DNA of 64,000 bases, taken from Cloeon dipterum (taxonomy: Eukaryota > Arthropoda > Insecta > Ephemeroptera > Baetidae). Position numbers and translations under genes: made by a program. Within the stretch, counting starts at the first letter, position 1. Each line of letters starts with the position of its first letter. Below are positions 1 to 10,414 of this stretch, piece by piece. Location of the stretch: positions 7,182,501 through 7,246,500 of the forward strand of contig NC_088787.1 in NCBI RefSeq assembly GCF_949628265.1, written 5' to 3'. The notes beneath the pieces are model-generated. The model was not told the DNA's origin. It was given only the letters and a program-made list of their open reading frames with translations, and ran no database searches.

Positions 1-193
1 TTTTTAATAACCTCAAAAAACAATGGTTTTCAGAGTTTTAATTTTTTTTTAAAAATATGAGGCAAAAAGCGATTCCAAATTTTAACGTTTTTTAACTAAT
101 TTTTTGTGCTCTACAAAATGGCTATGAAAAAAATTAGAAATTTCGATTTATTCATTTTCAAATTTGAGTTTAAAATCCAAAAACCAATTTTTA

Positions 194-212
194 TGACCTT
201 GACCTTTGACCT
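194..212. promoter_or_regulatory. Composite nuclear-receptor site
   Basis: Three TGACCT half-sites (AGGTCA on the - strand) lie head to tail, the first pair with no spacer and the second pair with one base between. The last two form a perfect DR1, the type bound by RXR/USP, HNF4 and COUP-TF/Seven-up receptors. On the - strand the outer site reads TCAAGGTCA, the extended half-site used by FTZ-F1 and ERR receptors. It lies about 850 bp upstream of the sarcolamban ORF. Function is inferred from the motif only. Confidence 0.4.
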
Positions 213-940
213 GCCACTTTGAGATCAACATAAAAGTTGTTTGGCTTGTTGGGACGAGTTAAATGGTTTTTTAATTTCTGTTCTAGGACCACTCTGAGCA
301 AAGTTATAAGGTACCCAAAATTCCCAAAACGCCCGAAAAACCTGCATAAATTGTTAAGTCGGATTTTTCTCAACTGTTTTGTCGGCCAATCAGTTTACGC
401 AAAAAACTTAAACAACAACTTGCTGTTTTGAGAGATTCTGGCTGAAGTATATGAAAAAATTATCGGTTATTAGTGTTAACTTTTCATGCAAAATCCATAT
501 TTAAAATATACAATCCCTATCATTCCAATTTAAATTAATTTGGTCTCGTTTAACCTTTTGTAATCAATCATCCAAAATAGTTGCATCGTTTAGAAAATCG
601 CATTTCAAAAGCTAACAGCCAACAAGTCAGTCGTTGGGCCTGCGTCTTACTTATAGCTCTGGAAATACCCTGCTTGTGTTGAATGAATGGTTGACAAAAT
701 AAAATAGAGTGAAATCGGCGTGCGAAATGGCGCGCGCGGGCGTCCGGACAAACGAACGAACGGACGCTTTCCATTTCGCGGCGGCCGGGTGTATTTTGGC
801 TCCAGCGCAGCACCTTCGGATGTGCTGGCCGCCGGCGCAATTTGGCTGCTGGGCGAGCGAGCTCGGCCGCTGGAATTAGCCCCCGGCGGCGCTGAATAAT
901 GATATTTTTAAAAATGGGTCCGGCTGCACCTTGGCACCCG
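213..940. other. Non-coding flank upstream of sarcolamban
   Basis: AT-rich to about 690, then an abrupt GC- and CpG-rich island that continues to about 1170. Open frames in the island are present on both strands and look like consequences of GC content. The island is probably the promoter and 5' UTR of the sarcolamban transcript. A TCAGT initiator-like sequence occurs near 946, with no TATA box in front of it. Confidence 0.4.
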
Positions 941-1047
941 GCACTTTCAGTTGGCGTTTGTCGCTCTCGCCTGCCGCTCGTGTCCCTGCCGCGCTCGCCG
1001 CCGCCGCCGCATTTTCACTCAGGTCGCCCGCCCGCCCGCCCGCCAGC

Positions 1048-1137
1048 ATGAACGAGACGTTCAACATCTTCACCACCTACTTCATCCTCATGTTCCTGCT
1101 CTTCCTCCTCTGGCTCCTCTACTCGGGCATTTTCTAG
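1048..1137 (+). CDS. Scl: Sarcolamban-like SERCA-regulating micropeptide, 29 aa
   Basis: A small ORF encodes a 29-residue peptide that opens MNETFNIFTTYFILMF and ends YSGIF. It has a short polar N-terminus followed by one hydrophobic helix (about residues 10-29). This matches Drosophila sarcolamban A and B (28-29 aa) in length, in the N-terminal polar stretch followed by FTT, and in the Leu/Phe-rich helix. Sarcolambans sit in the sarcoplasmic reticulum membrane and inhibit the Ca2+ pump SERCA, like vertebrate sarcolipin and phospholamban. The start codon has A at -3. An in-frame upstream extension back to 931 is Ala/Pro/Arg-rich, unlike the family, and is probably 5' UTR. A GTGAGC donor follows at 1155, just after the stop, so the whole ORF fits in one exon. 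Drosophila encodes two such peptides per transcript; I found only one here. Confidence 0.85.
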   Translation: MNETFNIFTTYFILMFLLFLLWLLYSGIF

Positions 1138-1458
1138 ACCCGCCGCCCGCGTATGGTGAGCTTTTGTTTGCTTTGTGGTTTGCCGCCGCCACTCTCTCTC
1201 TCGCAGTAACGCCCGCCTGCTTTTGGTTTCGGGACGAGATTTCCGCTTCGGTTTTATGGATGAACATTCCATTGCAATCGAATGGACTGTAAATCTTTTC
1301 GTGGATAGGGTAATTTTCTAATAAAAACCTTGGAGTGTGTTTTTTTAATAAGAAAACTTAATTGTTAGGGTCGAGAATTTAAAATTTAAAACGGTATATT
1401 TAATAAGGATATTTTATTATCAATTGATTTAGTAGCCGATCTAGATTGTTTTAGACCT

Positions 1459-1900
1459 TTAAAGAGGAATGATACTGGAAAAGCCTGGAAAATGCTTGTT
1501 GCCAATGAATGAACTCATCTCTTAGGATTCAGTTGAAGCCTTAATTGACCTAAGAAGCACTGTAATTTTTTGAGAAAATTGGCTGGAAAGTTAGCGTGCT
1601 TTTCACATGGCAATGGCTGTCTCCTTACTTGAAATCCGATTTAATTTCAAAACCAAGAGTTTGCCCAATAAGTGGCTTACACCGTTGAACAGATCTCGAC
1701 GAGAGGAATCGGAAAATGCCAAGAAAATATGTTCAAGCACTGTAAATTTTGGAGAAAATTGGCAAAATTTGAATTTTTACTATAGGAAGGTCCTTTTTTA
1801 TTATTGCAAATTGTTGAAGGAATTGTTTATCGGTCAATTGTTTAAGGTATCCAACAATTTAAATAATTTTCAATTGTTGCCCAGTATTATTCCACTTTAA
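1459..1900 (+). mobile_element. TTAA-ended MITE, near-complete copy
   Basis: A 442-bp non-autonomous element. It opens TTAAAGAGGAATGATACTGG and closes with the inverted form (ATTCCACTTTAA), giving terminal inverted repeats of about 20 bp. Six other near-complete copies in the window share these ends and an internal block centred on CAGATCTCGACGAGAGGAAT. No transposase is encoded. TTAA at both borders suggests a piggyBac-like target, but TTAA may instead be part of the repeat. It lies in the proposed intron of the sarcolamban transcript. Confidence 0.8.
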
Positions 1901-4403
1901 GAGAATCTTCTTCGCTGTTGCTAGCAATATGTTCTTTCTAAAAATGCGAGATTTAGTAAAATTCAGGTGTTTTCACTCAAGAAAATTAATCAAAATCAGT
2001 CGAAAGCAAGCGTGACCAAATAGGAAAATTCATATTATTTTGTTGAATGAATCAGTGCAATAAACCAATTAAGAAAAGCGCTTTTCTTTTCAAAAGCATT
2101 ATATATTTAAACTGTGGGCTTTTCAGGGGATTAAGATTATTTTTTGTCTTGTTCGGATCGCTCCAAAGAGGGCTTAACAAGGAGAGCGCACCAATATATA
2201 CGAAATAAATTTACAATTTCTTGCTACCATCAAACAGGATATTTCAAAACTTGCCAATACTCGTAGTTTTCAAGCTATGGACGTTAAAATTTTGTATATT
2301 TTCTAGGGCAGTAATAGCTACCAGGTTAAATTTTTAAACCTCAAACATTGACAAAATATTCTGATTTAAAAAAAGGACACGAGCTTGGCGTTAAAATCAC
2401 GGTCTACGAAAATCACGGTCAGCTCGGAAAGATGGGGAAATTTATTTGTCTGTCATATTGCAGAATTTTCCCAATTTCCAGAAAAATACTGTTTTAAAAT
2501 ATTTCGTATTAACACCTGCAAGTTATGCAGCACGCAAAAGAATTTTTAATATAGAGCTTGATTTTATGAAAACTATCGGAAATAAAATTAAACTCTCCTT
2601 CTAAGCCTTTATTTTTTACGGTCGTTTTTCCCCAAGAACACTTTTGTCGGAAAGTTTTGGAAAAATCACGAATTTTCGATTCATCTCGCTGGCTGAGCAG
2701 ATTATAAAATAGTGAAATCCGTTTTGTTTTGAATAAAAATCTTTATTGGATAGATTGTGAAGAATCAGGCAAAAAAATCATTGATAAACCGTTTAATTCT
2801 TTGAGAAATGAGGCAAAATTTGAAATTTCGTTATTTCACATTGCACAAACTACTTGCAAGAGTCAACAAAGCTCTACTTTAAGCGTGCAAATGAGACAAA
2901 ATGAAATTATGTTGAATTCCAATTCCATTTTTAATTCTAGTCTAGATGTTTTACTTTCAACTTTACGAAAGGAAATGCAGCAAAATAAAAATGTGATTTT
3001 GAATGATGAATTTTCAACCTATCACACATATTTAATTTAATTCGTTTATGATTGTGGAATAAAATGCTGCCATGGATTCAATTGAAATTTAAATACCGCC
3101 AGTGAAGGTATTCGCATAAAAATGGCAATATGATGTATGCGTTAAAGCATATTCCGTTTGCAAACATATTCTGCTATAATTAGTTATAATCAGAGTAATA
3201 GAAGGATGATAATAAAATTGTTTAATAAATAGATAACAAACACGCCAACGTACCCTTGGATATATTTTTGATAAATTTATGGGTGACAACAAATGGTGGC
3301 AAAATATAAAAATTTTAGACACTATCTTTTAAACTATTTAAATAAAAACTTCATCAAAAACTGAAATATTAATTACTTGTGGTAAATATAATTTATTTAT
3401 TTAATAAATATAAATTAAAATTAAAAAAATAATAATATAAAATTATTTTTTAATTAATTTAAATAAACAAAAATTAAATAATATTGCAATAAATGTTAAT
3501 AAATTATTACGTTATGTTTTATATTACAAAATTTATTTTGCTATCAGAGCGATAATAAAACAAAAAATGAGAATAATTTGTTAATGAACATAAAAGGCGA
3601 ATTAATAGGATTTCTGTTAAAATATTTGTTAGAAAAATTGAAAATGATTGTCACTCTAGGAAATAATAATGATTGTTTTAAACAATGCTCACCTGTCGCA
3701 CGTTGATTCTTCGTCAACCACAATCAACTCCATTATAAAGGATTCTGATCAGATGTTGACATTTTTTAGGTTTCAATTGAAACCTTTAATACCTGGTGCG
3801 TGTTTTAAAGGTCCCCTGGCGGTGACCCTTTTCACATTTTTTATTTAAAATTTTTAGTTTCTTAAAAACCTCTTGTTGGGAATAAATTATTTGGGATCAT
3901 TGACAAATCTAGTGCCAACAGATTGCCGACAAAAGCTCATCGTCAGGGTGCGTTTTAATATACCGCTTCTTATTTTGATGATCTAAAAAAAAAATTATTT
4001 GTTTGTGAACAAAAAAATCTCAAATTATAAATTGAGTCTGCCAATATATATATTTTTTTGTTTTAAAGCAAGAAGAGACATTTTTGAAAAGGGGAATAAA
4101 CTTAATTTAGTTATTTTTGGACTTTATTTAATCGAATTAATGTTCTATTTTGTTTTTAAAATGTTCAGTTTAATTTTGAACACAGGGAATTTCAAAATTC
4201 TAATAAACACTTTCAAAAATTTTGTCAGAAAATAAAAAAGCGATAATTTTGGCGTACTTGTTCTTCTCCTTTCAAGTTGCAAACATCAATTTTCTATTAA
4301 TATCTCAAGAAACAATTAGCTTCTAGTTCGACTGGCGAACCCTGCTTTCTCGAGTGTTACACGAGTGGAGCGGCACAGAAGTAACGTATTTATGGTGTTG
4401 CAG
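1901..4403 (+). other. Proposed sarcolamban intron, AT-rich
   Basis: This is the larger part of the stretch between the donor at 1155 and a TTGCAG acceptor ending at 4403. It is mostly AT-rich and becomes simple A/T sequence at about 3340-3560. Apart from one unexplained open frame (2708-3040) I see no coding signal. The intron assignment rests on splice-site appearance and gene order. Confidence 0.35.
2708..3040 (+). other. Unrecognised open frame of about 110 codons
   Basis: An uninterrupted frame in AT-rich DNA, which is longer than expected by chance at this composition. The product is polar, rich in Asn, Ser, Lys and Gln, with segments such as KNLYWIDCEESGKK and LRKEMQQNKNVILNDE. The first ATG falls late, at about 2891, and upstream in-frame stops leave no obvious start. 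The AG at 2699-2700 would join out of frame. It may be a decayed transposon ORF, an orphan exon or chance. I recognise no domain. Confidence 0.2.
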
Positions 4404-4870
4404 ATGGAGGAGGCGGTCGAGGAGGAGGCACCTGTCCGCGAGGCGTGACGGATTTGGAGGCAGCAGACCGAGAACGTAGGCAAACCGCGCGCACCGAGTG
4501 AGTGAGCGAGTGAGAGATCGAGCAGCCGCCAACCGACAACCAACCGACCCCCGACCGCCTCCTAATTAGATAATACTGCGGTCGCGCTACCAACTTCGCC
4601 CGGGCACCCCCTGAAACAAACCACCCTCCTCGGACGCACACCCTTTCCTGCTTCATTAGAGAGCCCCTTTCCCTCCCTTACCCCATTGTCAGCCAACGCT
4701 CGGGCCTCTTGTAAATTCACACGCATTTTTATATAATTATCTTGTTATACAAACAAACGAAGAACGCAAAACGCAAGACGGATTTATGTACACAACCATA
4801 TGTATATCTAACCTTTGTTTCTATAGAGCGAGAGAAAATAAATAAATAAATATGCAACCATGCAATTGAG
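4404..4870 (+). other. Likely 3' terminal exon (3' UTR)
   Basis: It begins after a good acceptor (GTGTTGCAG) and is GC-rich for 300 bp. It then becomes AT-rich and ends shortly after three overlapping AATAAA signals. Right after the acceptor there is a 14-codon ORF, MEEAVEEEAPVREA, with mostly G/C third positions. That could be a terminal coding segment or chance. The only upstream + strand donor I can support is the one behind the sarcolamban ORF, so I read this as the 3' UTR exon of that transcript. Transcript data would be needed to confirm it. Confidence 0.4.
4837..4850 (+). terminator. Cluster of three polyadenylation signals
   Basis: Three overlapping AATAAA hexamers, followed within about 30 bp by T/G-rich sequence. 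This is typical of a cleavage and polyadenylation site. Confidence 0.5.
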
Positions 4871-5320
4871 AAGAGTGATTTGAGTTTGGTCGAATTTTAA
4901 CATCGATGATTGCAGAGTTGCAATTTTTTGTGTTTAGTTTTAAATCTGTGTTTTATTTCTCTTTCCCTTGAACCAGGCAGAAAATAATTCTTGTTAAATA
5001 AATTTTGAGCTGATATTTTTTCTCCCTTAAATGAAGTAAAACAGCTGATTTGTTGATTTCTAATATATATGTTTGTACTGAAAAAATAAAAACTGTTAGA
5101 TTTAGTTTAATTTGAGAACAAAGATCTCTAACCATGCAATGCGCAGTAATTCATAATGAAATGTTGTCTAAAAAAACCCTTTCCACGTTTTTTTTAAATT
5201 TAACTCCATAAATAAATGTCAAATTTTGCGCCAAACAAGACAGACTATGCGAAATTTTGATTTTTTTTAAAATGAGATATTATTTATCCAACGCATTTTT
5301 ATGTTATAATTTATGATCTA
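4871..5320. other. AT-rich intergenic DNA
   Basis: AT-rich sequence with no coding signal or repeat that I can recognise. Confidence 0.5.
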
Positions 5321-5328
5321 ATTTACTC

Positions 5329-5581
5329 CAGCGGGGGCCAGATGTGCGATAAAATTGGTTCGAACTGCGCAAATCCAAAATGGCGTCTGAGTGTGGGAAA
5401 CAAAAAAGCTCTCTTTGGATTGCCTTACGAATGTCAAAAGTTTGTTTTTACGATACAAAAGACACAATTAGTAAAAGTAATGCCAATTATGTCACAATAT
5501 TGACGAAAACTTGCTTCTTTTCACGTGAACATACTCCACCGGACGCCATATCTGCGCGTCGCACGAATCCGGTCCCTGCTG
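5329..5581 (+). mobile_element. hAT-type MITE with perfect 8-bp target duplication
   Basis: A 253-bp element bounded by CAGCGGGGGCC and GGTCCCTGCTG (imperfect inverted repeats). It is flanked on both sides by the exact 8-bp direct repeat ATTTACTC (5321-5328 and 5582-5589). Eight-base duplication and CAG-type ends are typical of hAT transposons. Its right end (GGACGCCATATCTGCGCGTC) is shared with the longer elements at 6452, 49130 and 55575, so they belong to one lineage. It carries no transposase. Confidence 0.85.
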
Positions 5582-5589
5582 ATTTACTC

Positions 5590-6451
5590 GATAATTAGGA
5601 AAAATGCTCAAAAATGCGAGAAATATAAATGTTTAAATTGTGCAGTTGGTTTTTCTGGATAAAACACATGGCTTGTGTTTAAATCTTACAAAAGACGTCA
5701 ATTCTATTTATTTACAAACTTCGCGGCATTGCAATGTAATTCTAGATTCAGCTGCTCTTTTCATAACGTAAAATGCAATCGTGTAATGTAAAGAATGCTC
5801 ACGCAGTTCAAGTAAAATTGCAAATTGTTGAGTCTGAACTCTGAACACCAAGGTAAAAATAGACATTTATTAATATTTTAAAATAACAACTCCCTACCTA
5901 ATTATAAATAATTTTTTCCTTTAATTAAAAAGGGTAACATTTCCGTGCGTGCGTGTACATGTTGGAGTAGCAAAGTTTTGGTGCTGACAATGAGCTTCTC
6001 GCAGCGTGCGAAATGGTAAGTTTTCAACAAACAACACCTCTGCTGCCGGCCAAAGCACTTCCGCGTCTGTTCATTTGCGAAGGTGACCTGAGGCAGTAGC
6101 TCTGCGATATGGACATCAAGCAACGAACTGGATATATATACTACGTCTCGGCTCCTTGTTTTGATCCATTAAAATAAATGTCATCACTGCAGAGAAAGAA
6201 CAACTGCCTTGCGTGACCGCGGTTCTCATGAATTGGCCTTGGTGCTGTAAAACAACGAGCTTGGTAATAAAACAATTCACTAGTATACTAGTAGTTTCTG
6301 TGAAATTCATTTCTTTTAGTTAGTTGAATTTTGTCTGTTAGATTGTACCACGAAGCTTCGTATTCGAATTAATTTATCGATTGAAATAATAACAGATATA
6401 AAAAATTGTACTGAAACTAGAAAAAAATAATTTATTGTCTCTTGGTTGAAA
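5590..6451. other. Intergenic DNA, no gene seen
   Basis: Mixed-composition sequence. Short - strand frames around 5900-6310 lack splice context and recognisable products. Nothing further supported. Confidence 0.4.
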
Positions 6452-6826
6452 CCACTGGGGGCCGGATTCACGTGACGCACAGACATGGCGTCTGGTAGAG
6501 TACGGCGGGAAATTTAGAAACGTAAAATTGAATTGGCTTGGAAAATTTATCATGAAAATACCCTCAGCATATAGTGAATTTTGTTGTTATTTTTTCTTTA
6601 CCAACAGCTGATTAGCCCGGTAATTGGCGAATCGACCGTTAGATGGCACATCAGGCTAAAGGAAATGTAACGAAATACGCGGGAATGAAATTATTAGGTC
6701 AGCACGCCTCTTTTCCGACGCTTCTGATTGGCCGCTGGACTGTCTCCTGATTGGCCTGCATTATTTCGACGTCATATTGACTTCTGACCGGCGGGAACCA
6801 ACACAGATCGCCACCTGGCCCCCGGT
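6452..6826 (+). mobile_element. hAT-type MITE, long form
   Basis: A 375-bp element with ends CCACTGGGGGCC and GGCCCCCGGT, flanked by the exact 8-bp repeat GGTTGAAA. The interior is shared with the copies at 49130-49518 (opposite strand) and 55575-55911, including the block GATGGCACATCAGGCT. It is non-coding. Confidence 0.8.
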
Positions 6827-6834
6827 GGTTGAAA

Positions 6835-8760
6835 TTAAATGGCTTTTAGTGGATCTTTCCTGCAACTCAAACTCTGCTAATTAATTTTGCTTGGTTTTGC
6901 TTTGATCTCATAATTAAAAATGCAAGAAAATCGAAAGAGTTAATTATAAAAATTGATGAATATTCTCTTTTTTATTCAGTATAATTAAAATTAATTTCAA
7001 TAAAATCTTGGATGTTAGAGAAATCTAAGAGTTAAAAGAATTTGTGAGAATTCCGAATAAATTATTTGAAATAAATATTTTCAGAAGGATTTATTTTGAA
7101 TTTTAGTACTTGATAAATTAATAAAAAATGATATATTGAAAAGGGAATATACAAATTTAGAGCACTGCAATCGGATGTGTATATTTGAATGGAAAACAAA
7201 CAGATTGTGTGGTAAGAAAAATTTATAATGAAAATAATTATTTAACTCGAAGGAAAATGTGGACTGGAGTCGTGCTGGTTTTGCAATTTATCTTCTTCGT
7301 GCTGAAGACGCAACAAATTATCCATCAAGCTAAATGTACTGAGAGAAGCGAGCAAGTAAGTAGAAGTTTCGTCGCGGCGAAGCTAAATAGTTTCGAAAGG
7401 AGATCATTTGAACGGCGGAATGTGGCTGTGCGCGAAAACAAACAAGCAGCGTGCCAATTGTCGAGCAGCGGCGAGATATTCTGCGGCGTGGAAAAATAGC
7501 TCGACCCTTTTAAATCTGCGTAGTGCGTGCACGCTGGCTCGCTCGAGCGGTGTTTGGTGTTTGGAGGGTGATGAAATTCAAGAGGTTGCGAGTAAGCGGA
7601 TTTGCGCCGGCGACCGACGACGCCAGAGCAAATATCCTCCCTTTAGCCGCAGAAAGCTGCAAAAATGTTGACTTTGCTGCTCTCCGGCTCTGATTTAATA
7701 AACGTAATCGCAATATTTTATCGCCCCAGCAGCGTGCAAACTGAAACGAAGCGAAAAACTCTCGCGCATTGTTTGCTCGTTCCTTCATGCGCTTTTCCCG
7801 ACCCTTTTATCTCGGCCTGTTTATCGTGTCGCGCGAATTATGAGACCAGAGAGCAGAGAGCTCTAGTTTGTGCAAGTCGTGTGTACCAACGAGTGAGATT
7901 TATGCAACCAGTTGAGCGTCTCCGCCACGCAGGTTGCATAGCCCTTTTGTAATCTGGAATTAAATCAGAGAGTGACCATGGGATTTGTGAGGATTGATGA
8001 TTCTGATGCAAAAATAAATCTACCTTTCAAGCACTTGCTGATAATTAAAAAATATTATGACTGAAAATAAGAAGGAACAAATTAGCTGGTATTTTTTTCT
8101 AAACAACAATTTTTAAACAAGAATTTCAAATCCCAGAGTTTGACAGTTAATTAATTTTTTGTTCAATTTTTTTAAAGTAGAATGAGCGATTTTTTATGAA
8201 AAAAGTGATATTAGAGGAAAGGTAACCTTAAGCGACCATTTTTTAATGCCCCAAAATCCAATTTTTCTAATTTTACTGGTTACGCCCTCTTTTTTGAGCA
8301 AAGGAAATTAATTACTTCCGGGGTTGAGAAAAATTATGAAAATTTTAAAGTGAGAAGACAAATAAATAGTACTTTTGAGTCTTGAAAGTTATTTTGTATT
8401 TTTCAAAAATTGCAGATTTTCGAAAGCGGTCTGTGTTTGGCCTCATTAAAGTTCTCCAGTTTAAAGTAGCGTCAAAAACTGCCTAAATTCAGAAAGCTGA
8501 TTAAATTTACAGTTATTTTCCTATTGAGAAAAAATTACTATTTTCCCACAAAATTTGTCTGAAAATTTCAACTGTCCGTTAGAGAATTTGGGATGAACAG
8601 AAAATTAAATTAATTCCTTAAATCACGAAATAAAAAAATACGAAAGAAAATTTCAAAACGGTAGTAAAAGAAAGCTTTTTGTTCAAGCACGTATGAACGG
8701 CCTCGAAGTAAGTCACTTTGGAACAAGACACGCGCAATTCAGAGTGGACGTCCCTGACGA
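6835..8760. other. Intergenic DNA with a GC-rich island at about 7320-7950
   Basis: AT-rich flanks surround a GC-rich island with overlapping open frames in several phases. None shows a consistent third-position bias or a recognisable product. The island could be a promoter or 5' exon of an unseen gene. Confidence 0.3.
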
Positions 8761-8866
8761 GCAATCAGGCAACTCAATTAATTAGTGCTCTGCGCAACAC
8801 ATGCGGAATTCCAAGTGCAGCCTGCTCTCCAGCTGTGCGAGCACATATATGAAGCCTCTTGACCTG
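8761..8866. promoter_or_regulatory. Duplicated non-coding module, copy 1
   Basis: Contains three blocks repeated in the same order in the module at 9666: CAATTAATTAG (8775-8785), CGGAATTCCAAGTGCAGC (8804-8821) and GCCTCTTGACCTG (8854-8866). The first holds a TAAT homeodomain-type core; the third ends in a TGACCT half-site. Matching order with variable spacing suggests a duplicated regulatory element. Function is inferred. Confidence 0.4.
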
Positions 8867-9665
8867 CGTCTCGCCGCTGCCGGAAATTGTTCTACTTCTT
8901 GTCTCGACCCCTTTTATCTACAACTCTAACAACGGAACATATATGTCTTACTATGGGCATGTTTAATTAATTCAAGGGTAAATTAATCTAAAAGAAAATG
9001 TTTGATATTATTTTCATGTTAAATTTGAAGATCCCATTTCGATTAATCTAACAAGAATAATTAAATGAATTTATTTCTCCTTGGTATCATGCCATAAATT
9101 CCAGACTGAATTTGAGATTCAAATGGCTTGTGGTTTAGAAGGAGCAGAAAAATAGAAAAGCGGCAGTTTTTGGAAGAAATTTAATCTGTTTTAACGGAAA
9201 AAGAGAAATTGCCTGATTACGTACCCATGCACTTTTATTTAAATATCAGTTTTATTCGGATGTTATTTTAATTAATTTTATTTTGAATTATGAGACTTGA
9301 ATTTTAAGTGATTTTTTTGCTATTCAGAACGAGGATAGATAGTAAAAACTTGATCATATATATATTAATACTGAGTAACAGTTAAGAATAATGGTCGCAT
9401 TACATTATTTAAAATTTTTAATTTTGTATATTAAATGTATTTATAAAACAAATTTATATCGGCAAAATTCATTAAAATAAATTTATTGAAAAATCAAAAT
9501 ACTATTAAATAAAATAATATGATTTCTTTTTACAATTTTTTTGTAATTATTTTAATCAAATTTTGAAACAAATATTTACCAAAAAAGAACAATTGTATCA
9601 TAAGTTTCTAACGATCATGTAAAGCACAAAAACAAACTGCCTAGTCGTTGCGTCCCATTGAAATC
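8867..9665. other. AT-rich spacer between duplicated modules
   Basis: Very AT-rich, especially 9240-9620, with no gene or recognised repeat. Confidence 0.5.
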
Positions 9666-9750
9666 GGGCAATCTGGCTGGCCAATTAATTAGAACTGCGA
9701 GTGTTCATCCGGAATTCCAAGTGCAGCTTTGCAGATGGCCTCTTGACCTG
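9666..9750. promoter_or_regulatory. Duplicated non-coding module, copy 2
   Basis: Second copy of the module at 8761, with the three identical blocks at 9682-9692, 9710-9727 and 9738-9750. The first gap is nearly unchanged (17 versus 18 bp), while the second is much shorter (10 versus 32 bp). Confidence 0.4.
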
Positions 9751-10318
9751 TCCCCTCGCGCGAGCAGCGCCAACAAATTAATGTAATTCCCTCCGTTCTC
9801 CGGCGTCCTCCAATTTATCGTCTCTGCGTGTTTGCCCTTCTCGTGCATATACGTGCGTACTCACAAACAGCGGCGAACTATATATGGACATTGTCTGATT
9901 CTCGCGGGAATTTGTACGCGCACTCGGTCGATACTCAGCACCAGAACATCCCCCCAATCACACCCTCGGCCGCAAACCTCAACCCGAAATTTTCACACCG
10001 AAAGTTTCCCTCCCCATTGGGACAATATATTGTTACATTATACATATTTTTTTTATAATTACATGAAGCAAAGTAGAAAAAACTAATGGGAATTAATTTT
10101 ATTTTTTAAGATGTCCAACTTTTGGTTTTAAGATGGTGCCAGTTTTTTTCATATTTAGCTAGAAAATAAAAAAGCAGAAAGTTCTAGGCATATTTTGATT
10201 AAGACATTAAAAAAATTGAAACAAGAACTATTAATCATTGAAATTTCGTTCTAAAATTCGCTTATTTAAGCGGTGTTCTGTAGCCTATTTATTAACTTTT
10301 AAAATGCCTCTCCTTTTT
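9751..10318. other. Intergenic DNA upstream of the GT92 pair
   Basis: A GC-richer patch to about 10020, then AT-rich. Short + strand frames near 9830-10080 lack conserved features. No gene supported. Confidence 0.4.
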
Positions 10319-10324
10319 TATAAA
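10319..10324 (+). promoter_or_regulatory. TATA box of the first GT92 gene
   Basis: TATAAA about 90 bp upstream of the chosen start codon, a suitable distance for a short 5' UTR. A GATAAG motif follows about 35 bp downstream. Confidence 0.5.
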
Positions 10325-10414
10325 GTGCAGGCCGGAGGTGACAAGTTAAGTGCTGATAAGACAGCACGCACATCTGCGAGCGTAGTCTGAAGTATCGGGA
10401 GTTACGTCGAGGGA

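Noticed and set aside
876-1292. Several overlapping frames around the sarcolamban ORF, including a 113-codon + frame and - strand frames
   Set aside because: They are by-products of GC-rich sequence. Their products are Arg/Ala/Pro-rich with no family resemblance, while the short frame at 1048 matches a known peptide family.
3690-3735. Short GC-balanced patch in AT-rich DNA, considered as a tRNA or small RNA
   Set aside because: No cloverleaf, A-box/B-box pair or recognisable small-RNA feature could be drawn.
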